From contig JAWKKG010000003.1 of the NCBI GenBank assembly GCA_041393395.1, forward strand, positions 868,001 through 932,000: 64,000 nucleotides of DNA. Reading direction: 5' to 3'. The DNA is from JAGQIB01 sp041393395. Lineage in GTDB: Bacteria > ARS69. The notes beneath the pieces were generated by a model. It saw nothing but the letters and a program-made list of their open reading frames with translations. It was not told the DNA's origin and made no database searches. The position numbers and the translations under genes were made by a program. Below, piece by piece: positions 49,484 through 58,800 of the stretch (position 1 is its first letter; each line of letters starts with the position of its first letter).

Positions 49484-50705
49484 GGGCGGCCCTCGAGCGG
49501 GAATGGGAGCCGTTCGAGCCGTTCGTCGTCTTCGCGGCGGCCGCGACGTCTTCGAGCGTGGCCGGACGCGACGGCGCCGGCGGCCGGTCCGCGCCCTCCG
49601 GCCACTCGCGGTGCGGGTAGCGGAAGTCCTGGCGACGCGACCAGTCCAGCAGCGGTGCCGCGTACTTCGGGAACGACGCGGGCGCGCGGCCGAGCTCGGT
49701 GACCACGCGGGAGGAATCGAACACCGTATCGTACGTGAGATACGGGAAGAAGACGTCGAGGAGCCGCGCGCCGAGTCGCACCGGCTTGGGACCGAACCGC
49801 CCGAGGGCGGAGGCCGCGAACCGGAACGGCCCTTCGAGCCCGGGCACGTAGGCCGGGCGGCCCGTGCCGAGGGACTCGGACAGCGTGTCCGTGATCGCGC
49901 GGTACGTCGGCGCCTCGCGGCCGGCCGAGAGATGGTACACGCGATGATCCGTCCGCTCGCGCAGGTGCAACGTGACGATCGCATCGGCCACCCAGTTCGC
50001 GGGCACGATGTCGATCCGATCGAGCGGACGGAGCGGCAGCACGGGCAGCGACGCGAGGAACGAGAACGCCCGCACCATGTCGAACTGCGTCGTCTCCGCG
50101 AAGCGGCTGTCGCCCATCACGATGGACGGCCGGAACACGAGGCGGGAGACGTCGGGCAGCAGCTCGCCCACCAGGTGCTCCGCGAATTTCTTCGTGCGGC
50201 CGTAGGCGTCGTAGTCGCGACGTTGCCAGTCGACGGCGGAGTCCTCGTCCACGACCTCGTGCGATCGCTCGCCCGCCACCGACACCGTCGACACGTGGCT
50301 GAACCGACGCAGGCCGCGCTCGTCCTGGATCTCGCGCGCGAGCTTCGCGAGCGCGAGCGTGCCCCGGATGTTGACGTTGAGGCATGCACGCTCGGACCGC
50401 CGGTTCAGCGAGGCGGCGCAGTGCAGAATCGCGTCGGTGGTGCGCGCGAGGCGGAGACGATCGTCGGGCGAGAGGCCGAAGTCCGGTTCCGTGAGGTCGC
50501 CCGCGAACACCTCGACCCGCAACCGGAGGTGCTCGAAGAAGTCCTCGGGCGACAGGTGGAGTTGCCAGGCGCGCCACAGACGTCGCTCCGCCTCCGCCCG
50601 GTCGCGCGCGCGCACGAGCACCGCCACGGGCTCGCCCTCGCGCAGCAAGCCGGCCGCGAGGTACGAACCCAGGTATCCGGTGGAGCCGGTGAGCAGCGTG
50701 GCCAT
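49476..50705 (-). CDS. Thioester reductase-like SDR protein (NAD_binding_4)
   Basis: The 409-residue protein has an N-terminal NADP site at residues 3-14 (TLLTGSTGYLGSYLAAGLL). The extended-SDR thioester reductase pattern follows: VEVFAGDLTEPDFGLSPDDR, ILHCAASLNRRSERACLNVN, then FSHVSTVSVAG and catalytic YxxxK in YDAYGRTKKFAEHLV. Such domains release acyl chains from carrier proteins as aldehydes or alcohols. It is not fused to an adenylation-carrier module here. It starts one base into the upstream stop (TGATG). The last 60 residues are low-complexity. Confidence 0.9.
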   Translation of the reverse strand: MATLLTGSTGYLGSYLAAGLLREGEPVAVLVRARDRAEAERRLWRAWQLHLSPEDFFEHLRLRVEVFAGDLTEPDFGLSPDDRLRLARTTDAILHCAASLNRRSERACLNVNIRGTLALAKLAREIQDERGLRRFSHVSTVSVAGERSHEVVDEDSAVDWQRRDYDAYGRTKKFAEHLVGELLPDVSRLVFRPSIVMGDSRFAETTQFDMVRAFSFLASLPVLPLRPLDRIDIVPANWVADAIVTLHLRERTDHRVYHLSAGREAPTYRAITDTLSESLGTGRPAYVPGLEGPFRFAASALGRFGPKPVRLGARLLDVFFPYLTYDTVFDSSRVVTELGRAPASFPKYAAPLLDWSRRQDFRYPHREWPEGADRPPAPSRPATLEDVAAAAKTTNGSNGSHSRSRAAHE

Positions 50706-52633
50706 CAGGTCTTCACCCCGGCGGGCGTGGCGGGCTTCTCGCGGGACGTCTCGACCGGCTTCGGTCGTCCGGACCCGCGACGCTCGATCAGCGGATACGC
50801 CCACCGGCGGAGCGCCGGGATGTGGACGTGGATCCAGTAGTCGTACCAGTCGATCGCCTCGGGATTCCAGGGGAACCGCGCCTGCTCCTCATCCGACAGC
50901 GCGTGGAACAGCGTGGCGACGTGATCCGCCTCGAACACCGGCTCGTGGTCGAGGAGAAACGGCTCGTACAGCTCGATCAGCTCCGTGGCGCGACGCAGCC
51001 GCTTCTCCACGGACGCGAGCGGCGCGCGCCGGCCCGGCGTGACGGCGGCGATCGCGCGGTTCAGTCCGCGCACGATCGCGAGCTGGCGCGGCGCGGACAG
51101 GTTCTCGTAGCGGGCGCGTGACACGGGCGTGGCCTCGAGACGGCCGAGCACGCGCTCGCGCCACGTGCGTCCCTGGCGGTAGAACCGCCGGTGCGCGAGG
51201 GCGGTGAGCTCCACCGCGCGCTCCAGGTTCAGCGGGTTCGTGGCGGAGGTGGCGAGCTGCGTCACGAGCGGGGCGCGGCCCTCCAGCAGCGCGGCGGCCA
51301 CGATCGTCATCCCGCGGCACAGCAGGTCCACCGGGATCACGTCGAGTCGCTTGCGCTCGTTCACCGGCAGCTGTCGGAACGCCGTGCCGAGCAGGTGGGC
51401 GAGCGGCGCCGACGTGTTGATCCCCTCGTTCCAGCCGGGGGAGGAGAATGCGGACGTCTCCACGATCGCCGGACGCGCGATCGCGAGCGGCACGTCGCCG
51501 CGGCGTTCGGCCACGAGCGTCTCGCCGAGCGACTTCGTGAACGTGTACACGTTCGGCCAGCCGAGCTCGCGGGCACGGTCGCGAGCGAGTCGCACGAGCT
51601 CGCGTCGCCGCGGGCCCTCCATCGACTGCCGCGCGAGACGCTCGCGCTCGGCGGTGGCGTCGAGCGGCAGGCCGAACGGCGTGCGCGTGCCGTCGAGCGT
51701 TTCGGCCACGCGACCCTCGCGCGCGCCCGCGACGAAACACGTCGACACGTGGAGGAATGCCGCACCGGCCTCGCGCGCGAGTTCGAGCAGGCGGAGCGGT
51801 CCGTCGACGTTGACGGCCAGCGCGTCGCGCGGATCGGGATTGAACTCGGTGAGCCCCGCGCAGTTGATCACGAGATCCGTCGATTCCACGACGCGCCGCC
51901 GATCGTCGCCGGAGAGTCCGAGATCCGGTCGCGCGAGATCGCCGGCCACGGCGCGCACCGCGGCGCGAGCGTCGGCGGGGACCTCCGCGAACACCGGGCT
52001 CGCGATCATCTGCGCGAGGCGGGCCTCCGGGTCCTGTCCTCGGGCGCGGAGCATCAGCGTCACGCTCCCGAGCTCCGGGAGCTGGCTCAGGAGCTGGGCG
52101 AGCCAGACCTTGCCGATGAAGCCCGTGGCGCCGCTGATGAGGAGTCGCTGCCCGGCGAGTGCGTCCCGAACCGACCAGGGGGCCGGCAGGGCGCCGCTCA
52201 GGAAGACCGGAGCGGGGCGCGCGGCGTCGTCCAGTCGCACCAGGTGCAGGTCGGGGAGTACGCGGCCGGTGGCCTTGCCGTCGCGGATCTCCACGCGGCG
52301 GCACACGTACCGATCGATCGAGAGCCGCCGCGCCACGGCGCGGACGACCGGCTCGAAGGCGTCGCTCTCGAGCACCACGACGTGGCCGGCGCGGAGCGCC
52401 TCGCGCACCCGGGTCACGCCATCCGGATTGAGACAGAGGGTCTCGGCGATCGCCTCACCGCGCCAGCGCAGTCGATCCTCGCTCGTGCCCGCGAGGCGCC
52501 GCGGCACGTGGCGGCCGGGAGCGAGATCGCCCGGATCGAGCAGCAGGTCCCGCTCGAGCGAGACGGGCTCGGTCCGGAAGACCCGGGCTGCCGGGTCCGG
52601 ACGTTCGGGGAGTGTCACGGGATCACCGGCCAC
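50705..52633 (-). CDS. Fatty acyl reductase-like protein (FAR) with N-terminal HAD-IB remnant
   Basis: This is the first gene of the operon, about 642 residues from a GTG with AGGA five bases upstream; a GTG 15 bases further in is possible. Residues about 160-450 are a male-sterility/NAD_binding_4 reductase: LLISGATGFIGKVWLAQLL, VAGDLARPDLGLSGDDR, INCAGLTEFNPDPRDAL, HVSTCFVAG and catalytic YxxxK in PNVYTFTKSLGETLV. Residues about 540-600 match the FAR C-terminal domain (WYDYWIHVHIPALRRW). FARs reduce acyl-CoA or acyl-ACP to aldehyde or alcohol. Residues 75-125 (LRAGHVVVLESDAFEPVVRA, then RRVEIRDGKATGRV) resemble the second half of SerB-like HAD-IB phosphatases, but no DxDxT catalytic start is present. 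Confidence 0.9.
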   Translation of the reverse strand: MAGDPVTLPERPDPAARVFRTEPVSLERDLLLDPGDLAPGRHVPRRLAGTSEDRLRWRGEAIAETLCLNPDGVTRVREALRAGHVVVLESDAFEPVVRAVARRLSIDRYVCRRVEIRDGKATGRVLPDLHLVRLDDAARPAPVFLSGALPAPWSVRDALAGQRLLISGATGFIGKVWLAQLLSQLPELGSVTLMLRARGQDPEARLAQMIASPVFAEVPADARAAVRAVAGDLARPDLGLSGDDRRRVVESTDLVINCAGLTEFNPDPRDALAVNVDGPLRLLELAREAGAAFLHVSTCFVAGAREGRVAETLDGTRTPFGLPLDATAERERLARQSMEGPRRRELVRLARDRARELGWPNVYTFTKSLGETLVAERRGDVPLAIARPAIVETSAFSSPGWNEGINTSAPLAHLLGTAFRQLPVNERKRLDVIPVDLLCRGMTIVAAALLEGRAPLVTQLATSATNPLNLERAVELTALAHRRFYRQGRTWRERVLGRLEATPVSRARYENLSAPRQLAIVRGLNRAIAAVTPGRRAPLASVEKRLRRATELIELYEPFLLDHEPVFEADHVATLFHALSDEEQARFPWNPEAIDWYDYWIHVHIPALRRWAYPLIERRGSGRPKPVETSREKPATPAGVKT

Positions 52634-52892
52634 GTTTTCCTCACGGATCCCGGAACTCTCCGGCGATCTTGAAAAAAATACAAGGCACAAGGAGTCCGAG
52701 CGTGCCGCGCCCGGGGCGGGAGTTTCGCCCGGATCCTCGAACTTGTTTGAATTCAATGTCTTGTGCGTGCCCGGGGCCCGATGGAGTCTGCGCAGATGGA
52801 ATGGGCACGCTTCCTGCTGTGTACCGGTTCAATCCTTTCCCGGGATGTGACCCTCGGGTACCCGAGCCCGAGACTCGCGGAAGGAAGGAAAT
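52634..52892. other. Upstream region of the lipid operon
   Basis: About 260 bases separate the operon start from the terminator of the sigma54 regulator gene, so the operon promoter must be here. Features are an A/T-rich patch (CTTGAAAAAAATACAAG, 52669-52685) and a perfect palindrome at 52747-52756. I found no firm -35/-10 pair and no TGGCAC-N5-TTGC sigma54 site on the minus strand. No gene is supported. Confidence 0.45.
52747..52756. promoter_or_regulatory. Perfect palindrome TTGAATTCAA upstream of the lipid operon
   Basis: A ten-base perfect palindrome inside an AT-richer window (ACTTGTTTGAATTCAATG) lies about 115 bases before the first gene of the lipid operon. It is a candidate operator. 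No regulator can be assigned. Confidence 0.35.
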
Positions 52893-52924
52893 GGACCCCC
52901 GGGCTTGCTCGGGGGTCCTTCCTT
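52893..52924. terminator. Bidirectional intrinsic terminator after the sigma54 regulator gene
   Basis: Arms GGACCCCCG (52893-52901) and CGGGGGTCC (52910-52918) enclose GGCTTGCT. On the plus strand TTCCTTTT follows; on the minus strand CATTTCCTTCCTT follows. It lies 34 bases after the stop of the minus-strand regulator gene, so it most likely ends that transcript before the lipid operon begins. Confidence 0.68.
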
Positions 52925-52952
52925 TTGCGGTCCCGGCTCGTGAGAGAGCCGA

Positions 52953-54353
52953 CTAGCGCGCGCTCGGTTCGGGCGCCGAGTCCACCGCGGCATCGCGGGC
53001 CGCGCCGTGCTCGTCCTGCTCGTATTCCTTGAGCCGATTGTAGAGCGTCTTGAGGCTGACGCCCAGGGTCGCGGCCGCCTCTCGCTTGTTTCCGCCCAGC
53101 TGCTCGAGCGTCGCGAGAATGAGCGCCTTCTCCGCCGTGGCGATCGACGTTCCGACCTCCACCGTGACCCGATGGCCGCTCTGCGTCGCGCGGGGACGGC
53201 GCGTGCCGAGCGGGACCGCGTCGGCGCCGATGATCTCGCCGCCCATGATCCAGGCCCGCTCCACCACGTTCTTCAGCTCGCGGACGTTGCCGGGCCAGTC
53301 GTGCTGGGAAAGCCGCGCGAGCGCCTCGTCCGAGAAGCGCTTCGGCTCGGGCTTGCCCTGATTCAGCGAGTCGAGGAACGCGTGCGCGAGCAGCCCGACG
53401 TCGTCGTCGCGATCGCGCAGCGGCGGCAGTTCCACGGGGAACACGTTCAGCCGGTACAGGAGATCCTCGCGCAGCTTTCCGTCGGAGACGGCCTGCTCCG
53501 GATCGCGGTTCGTGGCGGAGATCAGTCGCACGTCGACCTTCTTGGCCACACCGCCGCCGATGCGCGTGACCTCGCCCGTCTCCAGGATCCGAAGCAGCTT
53601 CACCTGCAGCTCGGTCGGCATCTCGGTGATCTCGTCGAGGAACAGCGTGCCGCCGTCCGCGCGCTCGAAGATTCCGGTGCGGCGTTCCTGCGCGCCCGTG
53701 AAGCTGCCCTTCTCGTGTCCGAAGAACTCGGACTCGATGAGCGAGGGCGCGATCGCGCCGCAGTTCACCGCGAGGAACGGCTTCTTCGCGCGCCGGCTCA
53801 GCTCGTGCAGCGTATGGGCCGCGACTTCCTTGCCGGTGCCGGTCTCGCCCGTGATGAGCACGGTGGTGTCCGTGGGCGCGACGCGTTCGATGCGGTCGTA
53901 CACGCCCTGCATCGCGGGCGAGCCGCCGATGATGCGGCCGAAGCGGCCGAGCCGGCGCAGCTCGCCGCGCAGCGTGTCGATCTCGCGGCGCAGGTCCGCG
54001 TTGCGCTCCACGTGACCGAGGATCTTCCGCAACCGATCGAGGTCCACGGGCTTCGTGAGGTAATCCACCGCGCCGCCGCGCATCGCGTCCACGGCGGAGC
54101 GGATCGAGCCCTGCCCGGTCATGAACACGACTTCCGTGTCCGGGAGGTTCGTCAGGTCCTCGAGCAGATCGAGGCCCGTTCCGTCCGGCAGGTAGAGATC
54201 GAGCAGCACGACGTCGGGGTTCGAGCGATCGAGCTGGGAGCGGGCGGCTTCGAGCGAGTCGGCGGTGCTGACCTCGAAACCCTCGCGCTCGACCCAGCGG
54301 GCGAGCGAGCGGAGTCCGCCCGGGTCGTCGTCGATGAGAAGGGCGCTCGGCAT
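52953..54353 (-). CDS. Sigma54-dependent response regulator (NtrC family)
   Basis: The 466-residue regulator has a receiver at residues 1-120 (LLIDDDPGGL, acceptor Asp in VVLLDLYLPDGTG, Lys in YLTKPVDLDR). The AAA+ domain at about 142-370 contains Walker A GETGTGKEV, GHEKGSFTGAQERR (the sigma54-contact loop, GSFTGA rather than GAFTGA), Walker B GGTLFLDEI and DWPGNVRELKNVVERAW. The Fis-type helix-turn-helix at about 410-450 reads GNKREAAATLGVSLKTLYNRL. It activates sigma54 promoters when phosphorylated. It lies seven bases after its cognate kinase gene. A target may be the lipid operon downstream, but no sigma54 site was found there. Confidence 0.95.
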   Translation of the reverse strand: MPSALLIDDDPGGLRSLARWVEREGFEVSTADSLEAARSQLDRSNPDVVLLDLYLPDGTGLDLLEDLTNLPDTEVVFMTGQGSIRSAVDAMRGGAVDYLTKPVDLDRLRKILGHVERNADLRREIDTLRGELRRLGRFGRIIGGSPAMQGVYDRIERVAPTDTTVLITGETGTGKEVAAHTLHELSRRAKKPFLAVNCGAIAPSLIESEFFGHEKGSFTGAQERRTGIFERADGGTLFLDEITEMPTELQVKLLRILETGEVTRIGGGVAKKVDVRLISATNRDPEQAVSDGKLREDLLYRLNVFPVELPPLRDRDDDVGLLAHAFLDSLNQGKPEPKRFSDEALARLSQHDWPGNVRELKNVVERAWIMGGEIIGADAVPLGTRRPRATQSGHRVTVEVGTSIATAEKALILATLEQLGGNKREAAATLGVSLKTLYNRLKEYEQDEHGAARDAAVDSAPEPSAR

Positions 54354-54360
54354 GGGCGTT

Positions 54361-55098
54361 CTAGTCCTCCTGGAGCGGCAACTCGATCTCGACCGCGGTT
54401 CCCGCTCCGCGCGACTCGACCCGGATCCGCCCGTGATGCTCCGATTCGAGGATGTCCCGGGCGATGGTCAGACCGAGGCCGTCGTGGTCGGGTTTCCTCG
54501 TGAACCGCGCCTCGAACACCCGTTCGAGATCCGCGGCGGCGACTCCCTCGCCGGCGTCGGTCACCGTGGTTCGAGCGCGCCCGCCCTCGAGGGTCGTCGC
54601 GATCCGCACCACGCCGCCGGACGACGAGGCCTCGAGCGCGTTCAGGAGGACGTTCAGGGCCGCCTGCAGCAGCGGTCCGTGTCCTCCCTGCACTCGAGGC
54701 GCCGATTCCGGACGCGAGACCTCGACGCGGACCCCCCGCAGGAGGGCGCGCTGCCGGGTCAGGCGCACGGCTTCCTCCCAGACGTCGCAAGGATCGAGCC
54801 CGCTTTGCGTTTTTTGCAAAGCGTCGGGCAACGGCGCCACCGAACTCAGCCCAGAGTTTACCCGGGAGAGCTCCCGGGCCAGCGTCTCGATCGACTCGAG
54901 GGCCCGGACCCGCACTCCGGGGTGGCCCCAGTCGTCGAGGTCGAGGCCCTGGCGCAGGAGGTCCAGCTCCAGCGTGGCGGCGTTCAGAGGGCCTCGCGCG
55001 TCGTGGATGAGGGTGCCCTGCACGACCTCGCGGAGGCGGGCGAGGTTCGCGAGACGTAGACAATCCAGGCTCTCCGCCGAGCGAGCGGTCGTGGGCAC
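54361..55098 (-). CDS. Soluble histidine kinase, partner of the sigma54 regulator
   Basis: The 245-residue protein is read from a GTG behind GGAGGAG. There is no transmembrane segment or sensor domain, so it is a short cytosolic kinase. The H-box is LREVVQGTLIHDARGPLNAA (His near residue 32). The ATPase domain has N-box LLQAALNVLLNALEASS, G1 VTDAGEGVA, F-box VFEARFTRKPDHDG and G2 GLGLTIARDIL, all intact. It is the first gene of a two-gene operon with the NtrC-type regulator seven bases downstream. Input is probably by protein contact, since no sensor is present. Confidence 0.92.
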   Translation of the reverse strand: MPTTARSAESLDCLRLANLARLREVVQGTLIHDARGPLNAATLELDLLRQGLDLDDWGHPGVRVRALESIETLARELSRVNSGLSSVAPLPDALQKTQSGLDPCDVWEEAVRLTRQRALLRGVRVEVSRPESAPRVQGGHGPLLQAALNVLLNALEASSSGGVVRIATTLEGGRARTTVTDAGEGVAAADLERVFEARFTRKPDHDGLGLTIARDILESEHHGRIRVESRGAGTAVEIELPLQED

Positions 55099-55187
55099 GG
55101 CAGTCTCCTCCAGGGGGCAGGTGCGACGCGGATTCTAGCAGGCGCCGCCGGTGGGCGGGGACGTTCCCCCGGATTCGCCCGCCGGAT

Positions 55188-55215
55188 TTTGTAGAAATTT
55201 CCATCGCGCTGAAAA
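55188..55215 (-). promoter_or_regulatory. Candidate promoter of the kinase-regulator operon
   Basis: On the minus strand, TTTTCA (55215-55210), a 16-base spacer and TACAAA (55193-55188), in an AT-rich patch. The predicted start is about 85 bases before the kinase GTG. Hexamer matches are moderate. Confidence 0.3.
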
Positions 55216-55373
55216 AACGGCGCCGACGTTCCCCGCGCCGGACAACCCGCGGATCTCTCCGAGAATTGCTGATTGTGAAGATTCGATGTGAATTCTGGCC
55301 CCTCGGGGTCGCGAGGAGCGGGGTCCTCCGAAAGCCGGTCCCCCGGGTCCGGTTTGGTCTCCGTCTTGCAGAA

Positions 55374-55383
55374 AGAACGTTCT
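55374..55383. promoter_or_regulatory. Perfect palindrome AGAACGTTCT upstream of a small membrane gene
   Basis: This ten-base perfect palindrome is set within GCAGAAAGAACGTTCTGC, which adds a second GCAGAA/TTCTGC pair. It lies about 45 bases before the ATG at 55426 and is a possible operator. Confidence 0.35.
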
Positions 55384-55425
55384 GCGCGTGGCACCCCGCG
55401 CGCTTAACCACCAGGAGGGTGATCC

Positions 55426-55716
55426 ATGTACCGCCCCTCTCCCGTTTCTACATCCTCGCTCCCGGATCGCGCTTCGTTCCCGCTCGCGGCAGCGGTGGTG
55501 ACGGGCGCGTGGGCGCTGGCGGCCTCCATCGTCTCCTTCGTTGCGCGCCCCCTCGGGGCCTATGAGCTCTCGCTCGGCGCGGCGCACGCGGCGATGTGGC
55601 TGTTCGGCGGCACCGCAGTTTGCCTGACCATCGCGATGCTCGTGAGTCGCCGGTTCGTGCCGCGCGGCCACCTGAGCCACTCGTCGCACGTCTCGATCAC
55701 GGGCCGGCCGTACTAG
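55426..55716 (+). CDS. Small two-span membrane protein
   Basis: The 96-residue protein has an excellent AGGAGGGTGATCC ribosome site directly before the ATG. Two hydrophobic helices are predicted (about residues 20-42, AAAVVTGAWALAASIVSFV; and about 54-74, MWLFGGTAVCLTIAMLV). The N-terminus is Ser/Pro-rich and the C-terminus is Arg/His/Ser-rich (GHLSHSSHVSITG). I do not recognise the family. The strong translation signal suggests it is well expressed. It lies alone between divergent and convergent signalling genes. Confidence 0.72.
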   Translation: MYRPSPVSTSSLPDRASFPLAAAVVTGAWALAASIVSFVARPLGAYELSLGAAHAAMWLFGGTAVCLTIAMLVSRRFVPRGHLSHSSHVSITGRPY

Positions 55717-55809
55717 CTTTCGGCCGGCCAGTTTCGTCCGGCTTCGCCCGGGAGCTTCGACCAGGCCGCTTGGGCCGGGCCGCTTCGTTCGGCATCGGGC
55801 CACCCCGGA

Positions 55810-58800
55810 TCAGGCGCGCCCGCATTCCGCCAGGAGCGTGGCGAGACGCTGCGTGTCGACGGGCTTCGTGAGGTGCAGCCGGAAGCCCGCCTCGCGCGCG
55901 GCGCGAATCGTGTCCTCGTCGCCGAAGCCCGTGAGCGCGATCAGGTGGATCGCCTTCGTCTCGGGCGATGCCTGCAGACGTCGCGCGACCTCGAAACCAT
56001 CCATGCCCGGCAGCCCGATGTCGCACACGAGCACGTCCGGCGAGAACTCGCGCGCCTGCTCGAGTCCGGCCGGGCCGTCGTACGCCACCGCGACCTGGTT
56101 GCCGGAGATCTCGAGCAACCGCTTCAGCGCGTCGGCGGAGTCGCGGTGATCGTCCACCACGAGGATGCGACGCGGTGACGTCGTGCCGTTCGCGGCCGGC
56201 TTCGGCGCCTGCGCGGCCGCGCTCGTGTCGATCGGCAGCGTGAATCGGAAGTCCGCGCCGAGTCCCTGGCCTTCGCTGCGCACTTCCACGCGTCCGCCGT
56301 GCGCCTCCACGAGGCCCTTCACGATCGGGAGACCGAGTCCGAGCCCGCCCGTCATCCGGTCGCGTGCGAGCTCGGTCTGCACGAACGGCTCGAACACGCG
56401 CGCGAGGTCGGCGGGGTCGATGCCGCAGCCGCTGTCGGCCACGGAGACCGTCGTCTCGCCGGTGGCGACGTCTTCGGTCAGCGACACCGCGATCGTGCCG
56501 CCCGCGTCCGTGAACTTGCGCGCGTTCGCGAGCAGGTTCGCGAGCACCTGCTGCACCCGGTACGGATCGGCGCGCACGCGCACCGCGTGGTCCGGCACCG
56601 CGGCGGTGAGCACGAGTCCGGTCGCCTCGAAGCGCGCGCGCACGGATTCCACGGAGTCGAGCACGATCTCGCGCAGGTCCGCTGTCTCGGGGCGCAGCGT
56701 GAGCTTGTCGCTCGCGAGCTGCGAGACCTCGAGCAGATCGTCCACGAGTCGCGCGAGCTGATCGACCTGACGATCGATGATGCGTCGCATGCGGCGGGCG
56801 TCGCCGTCCCCGTTGTCGGAGGTCGAGCGTCCGTTCATCTCGTCGCGACGCCAGGACGACGTGAGGACCTGCATCGCCGTGCGGATCGAGCCGAGCGGGT
56901 TGCGCAGCTCGTGCCCGAGCATGTGGATGAAGTTGTCCTTCGCCTCGTTCGTCGCCTTCAGGCGCGAGGACGCGGAACGCTGCGCTTCGTACAGCATCGC
57001 GTTGTCCATGGCGATCGCGGCCTGCGCGGCGAGGGACGCCGCGATCTCCTCGTCGCGCGCGCGGAAGCGGCCGGGGCGGCCGTGCGCCACGCGCAACGTT
57101 CCCTGCGCCTGCCCCGAGCGCGACACGACGGGCACCGCGAGCTCGCTCGCGAACCGATGGGCCGCAGGGTCGTGGCCGCCGAACACGGAGCCGAGCGGAC
57201 CCGAGATCGCGCGCCGACGTTCCGCCACCCCCTCCTCGTCACGCACGGTGTAGTCCAGCGAGCCGGCCTCCGCGCCCGTGAGCTCGGTGGCGGCGTCGGT
57301 GACGGCCTGCACCACCTTCGAGAGATCGAGCTCGGCGGACACGAGGCGCCCCAGCGTCTGCGTGCGGCGGAGAACGTCCTCGGTACGGCGACGTTCCTGG
57401 ACCTCGGTGCGCAGGTTCGTCATGGACTGCTCGAGCTCGTGCGTGCGATCGCGCACCGCGTCTTCCAGCGTACGTGCGCGCAGCGCCGCGACGTCCGCGA
57501 ACCGGAACGTGAGGGTGAGCAGGATCGCGATCAGCAGCGACGCGCCGAGCGCGAGCCCCGGCAGCGGGGTGGCGAGCGCCGCGAGCAGCCCGGGCTGGGG
57601 CGCGAGCGCGATCTCCCACGGCACCGCGCCCGGAAGCTCGAGCGGCATGCGTCGCGTCCACGGCGGCGGCGTCGTGAGGTCCAGTTCGCCCTCGCGGAAC
57701 ACCTCGCGTCCCTGGCAGAGCACCACCACGGAGTAGCCCGGCGTGAGATGACGTGACAGCGCCGAGAACGCGCGCTTCGCGGAGAACACGCCGGAGAGAT
57801 ACGCCTCCGGATGCGACGGCGACGCGAGCGGGATGATCACGCGGAACACCTTGCCGCCGTCATCCGCCACCTCGAACGGCCCGACCACGACCGCCTGGCC
57901 CGTCTCGCGGGAGACGAGCAGCGCGCGCTCGCGCCGGATCTGGTTCTGGTAGGTGTCCGCGAGTCGCACCGGCTCGTCGCGCGTGGACGCCACGATGCGC
58001 GGCGCGAAGCGCGCGTCGATCCACTCGATCAGCTCGAAGCCGCGGAACGCGCCGACGGTGAGGCGCGCATCCTTCTGCCACGCGGCCGGGGAGTCCCAGC
58101 CGCTTTCCTTGCCTTGATCCGCGAGTCGGGTGAGTGCGAGCACCACTGATCCCGTGGACGTGATCATCTCGTTGCGCAGGCCGCGCGCGGTGGCCTCGAC
58201 CATGCGGTGGATCGTGTCCTGCTCCTGCGCGCGCAGCGCGGCCCAGAACAGCACGCCGGCCACGGCGGCGCTCGTGCCCACGAGCACGGGCCGCCACCAC
58301 GAACGTTCCTCGCGGATCTGCGCCTCGCGCTCGAACGCGAGGAAGATGACTCCGGAACCGAACACGGTGAACGCGAGCGCCGAGTGGATCGCCATGCGCG
58401 CGGCGGCGCCCCAGCCGAACGCCTGCGTCACGTCGGCGGCGTAGCCGAGCAGCGCGACCGCGCCGAGCGTGAGCACGCCCACGCCGAGCAGCGCGCCGAG
58501 GTACACCGAGCGACGCACCACCAGGATCGCGCCGGCCGCGAGCGCGAACGCCATCAACGTGTTCGGCGCGATCGGCCCGTCCGGGCCCATGTCGTCGTTC
58601 TGCGCGGAGTCCACGACCATCACGGGCTCGTTCGGCAGCTCCACGATCTCGGCGAGCTCGGGATCGATCGCGGGCGCGCCCTTCTGCACCGACGTGCCGG
58701 GCGCACTCGGCGCGGCCTCGGTGGTCTCCTCGGCCGCGGGCGGTGGCGGCGCCTCGATCGGCGCGCGCGGCAGGAACTGCGGCAGCGCGGAGGAGATCAC

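Larger units (their letters stand above)
55099..55425. other. 327-base divergent intergenic region, AT-richer than average
   Basis: This lies between the kinase gene (minus) and a small membrane gene (plus). It holds a minus-strand promoter candidate (55188-55215) and a ten-base palindrome (55374-55383). A patch around 55261-55300 is unusually AT-rich for this genome. No gene is supported. Confidence 0.45.

Noticed and set aside
52634..52756. Extended start of the FAR gene at the TTG at 52756
   Set aside because: The added residues have no family match and the TTG lacks a ribosome site; the GTG at 52633 has AGGA at good spacing.
55389..55403. TGGCAC-N5-GCGC looks like a sigma54 promoter (GG-N10-GC) before the small membrane gene
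   Set aside because: The -12 element is not TTGC, and the predicted start (about 55415) would remove part of the strong ribosome site of the gene at 55426.
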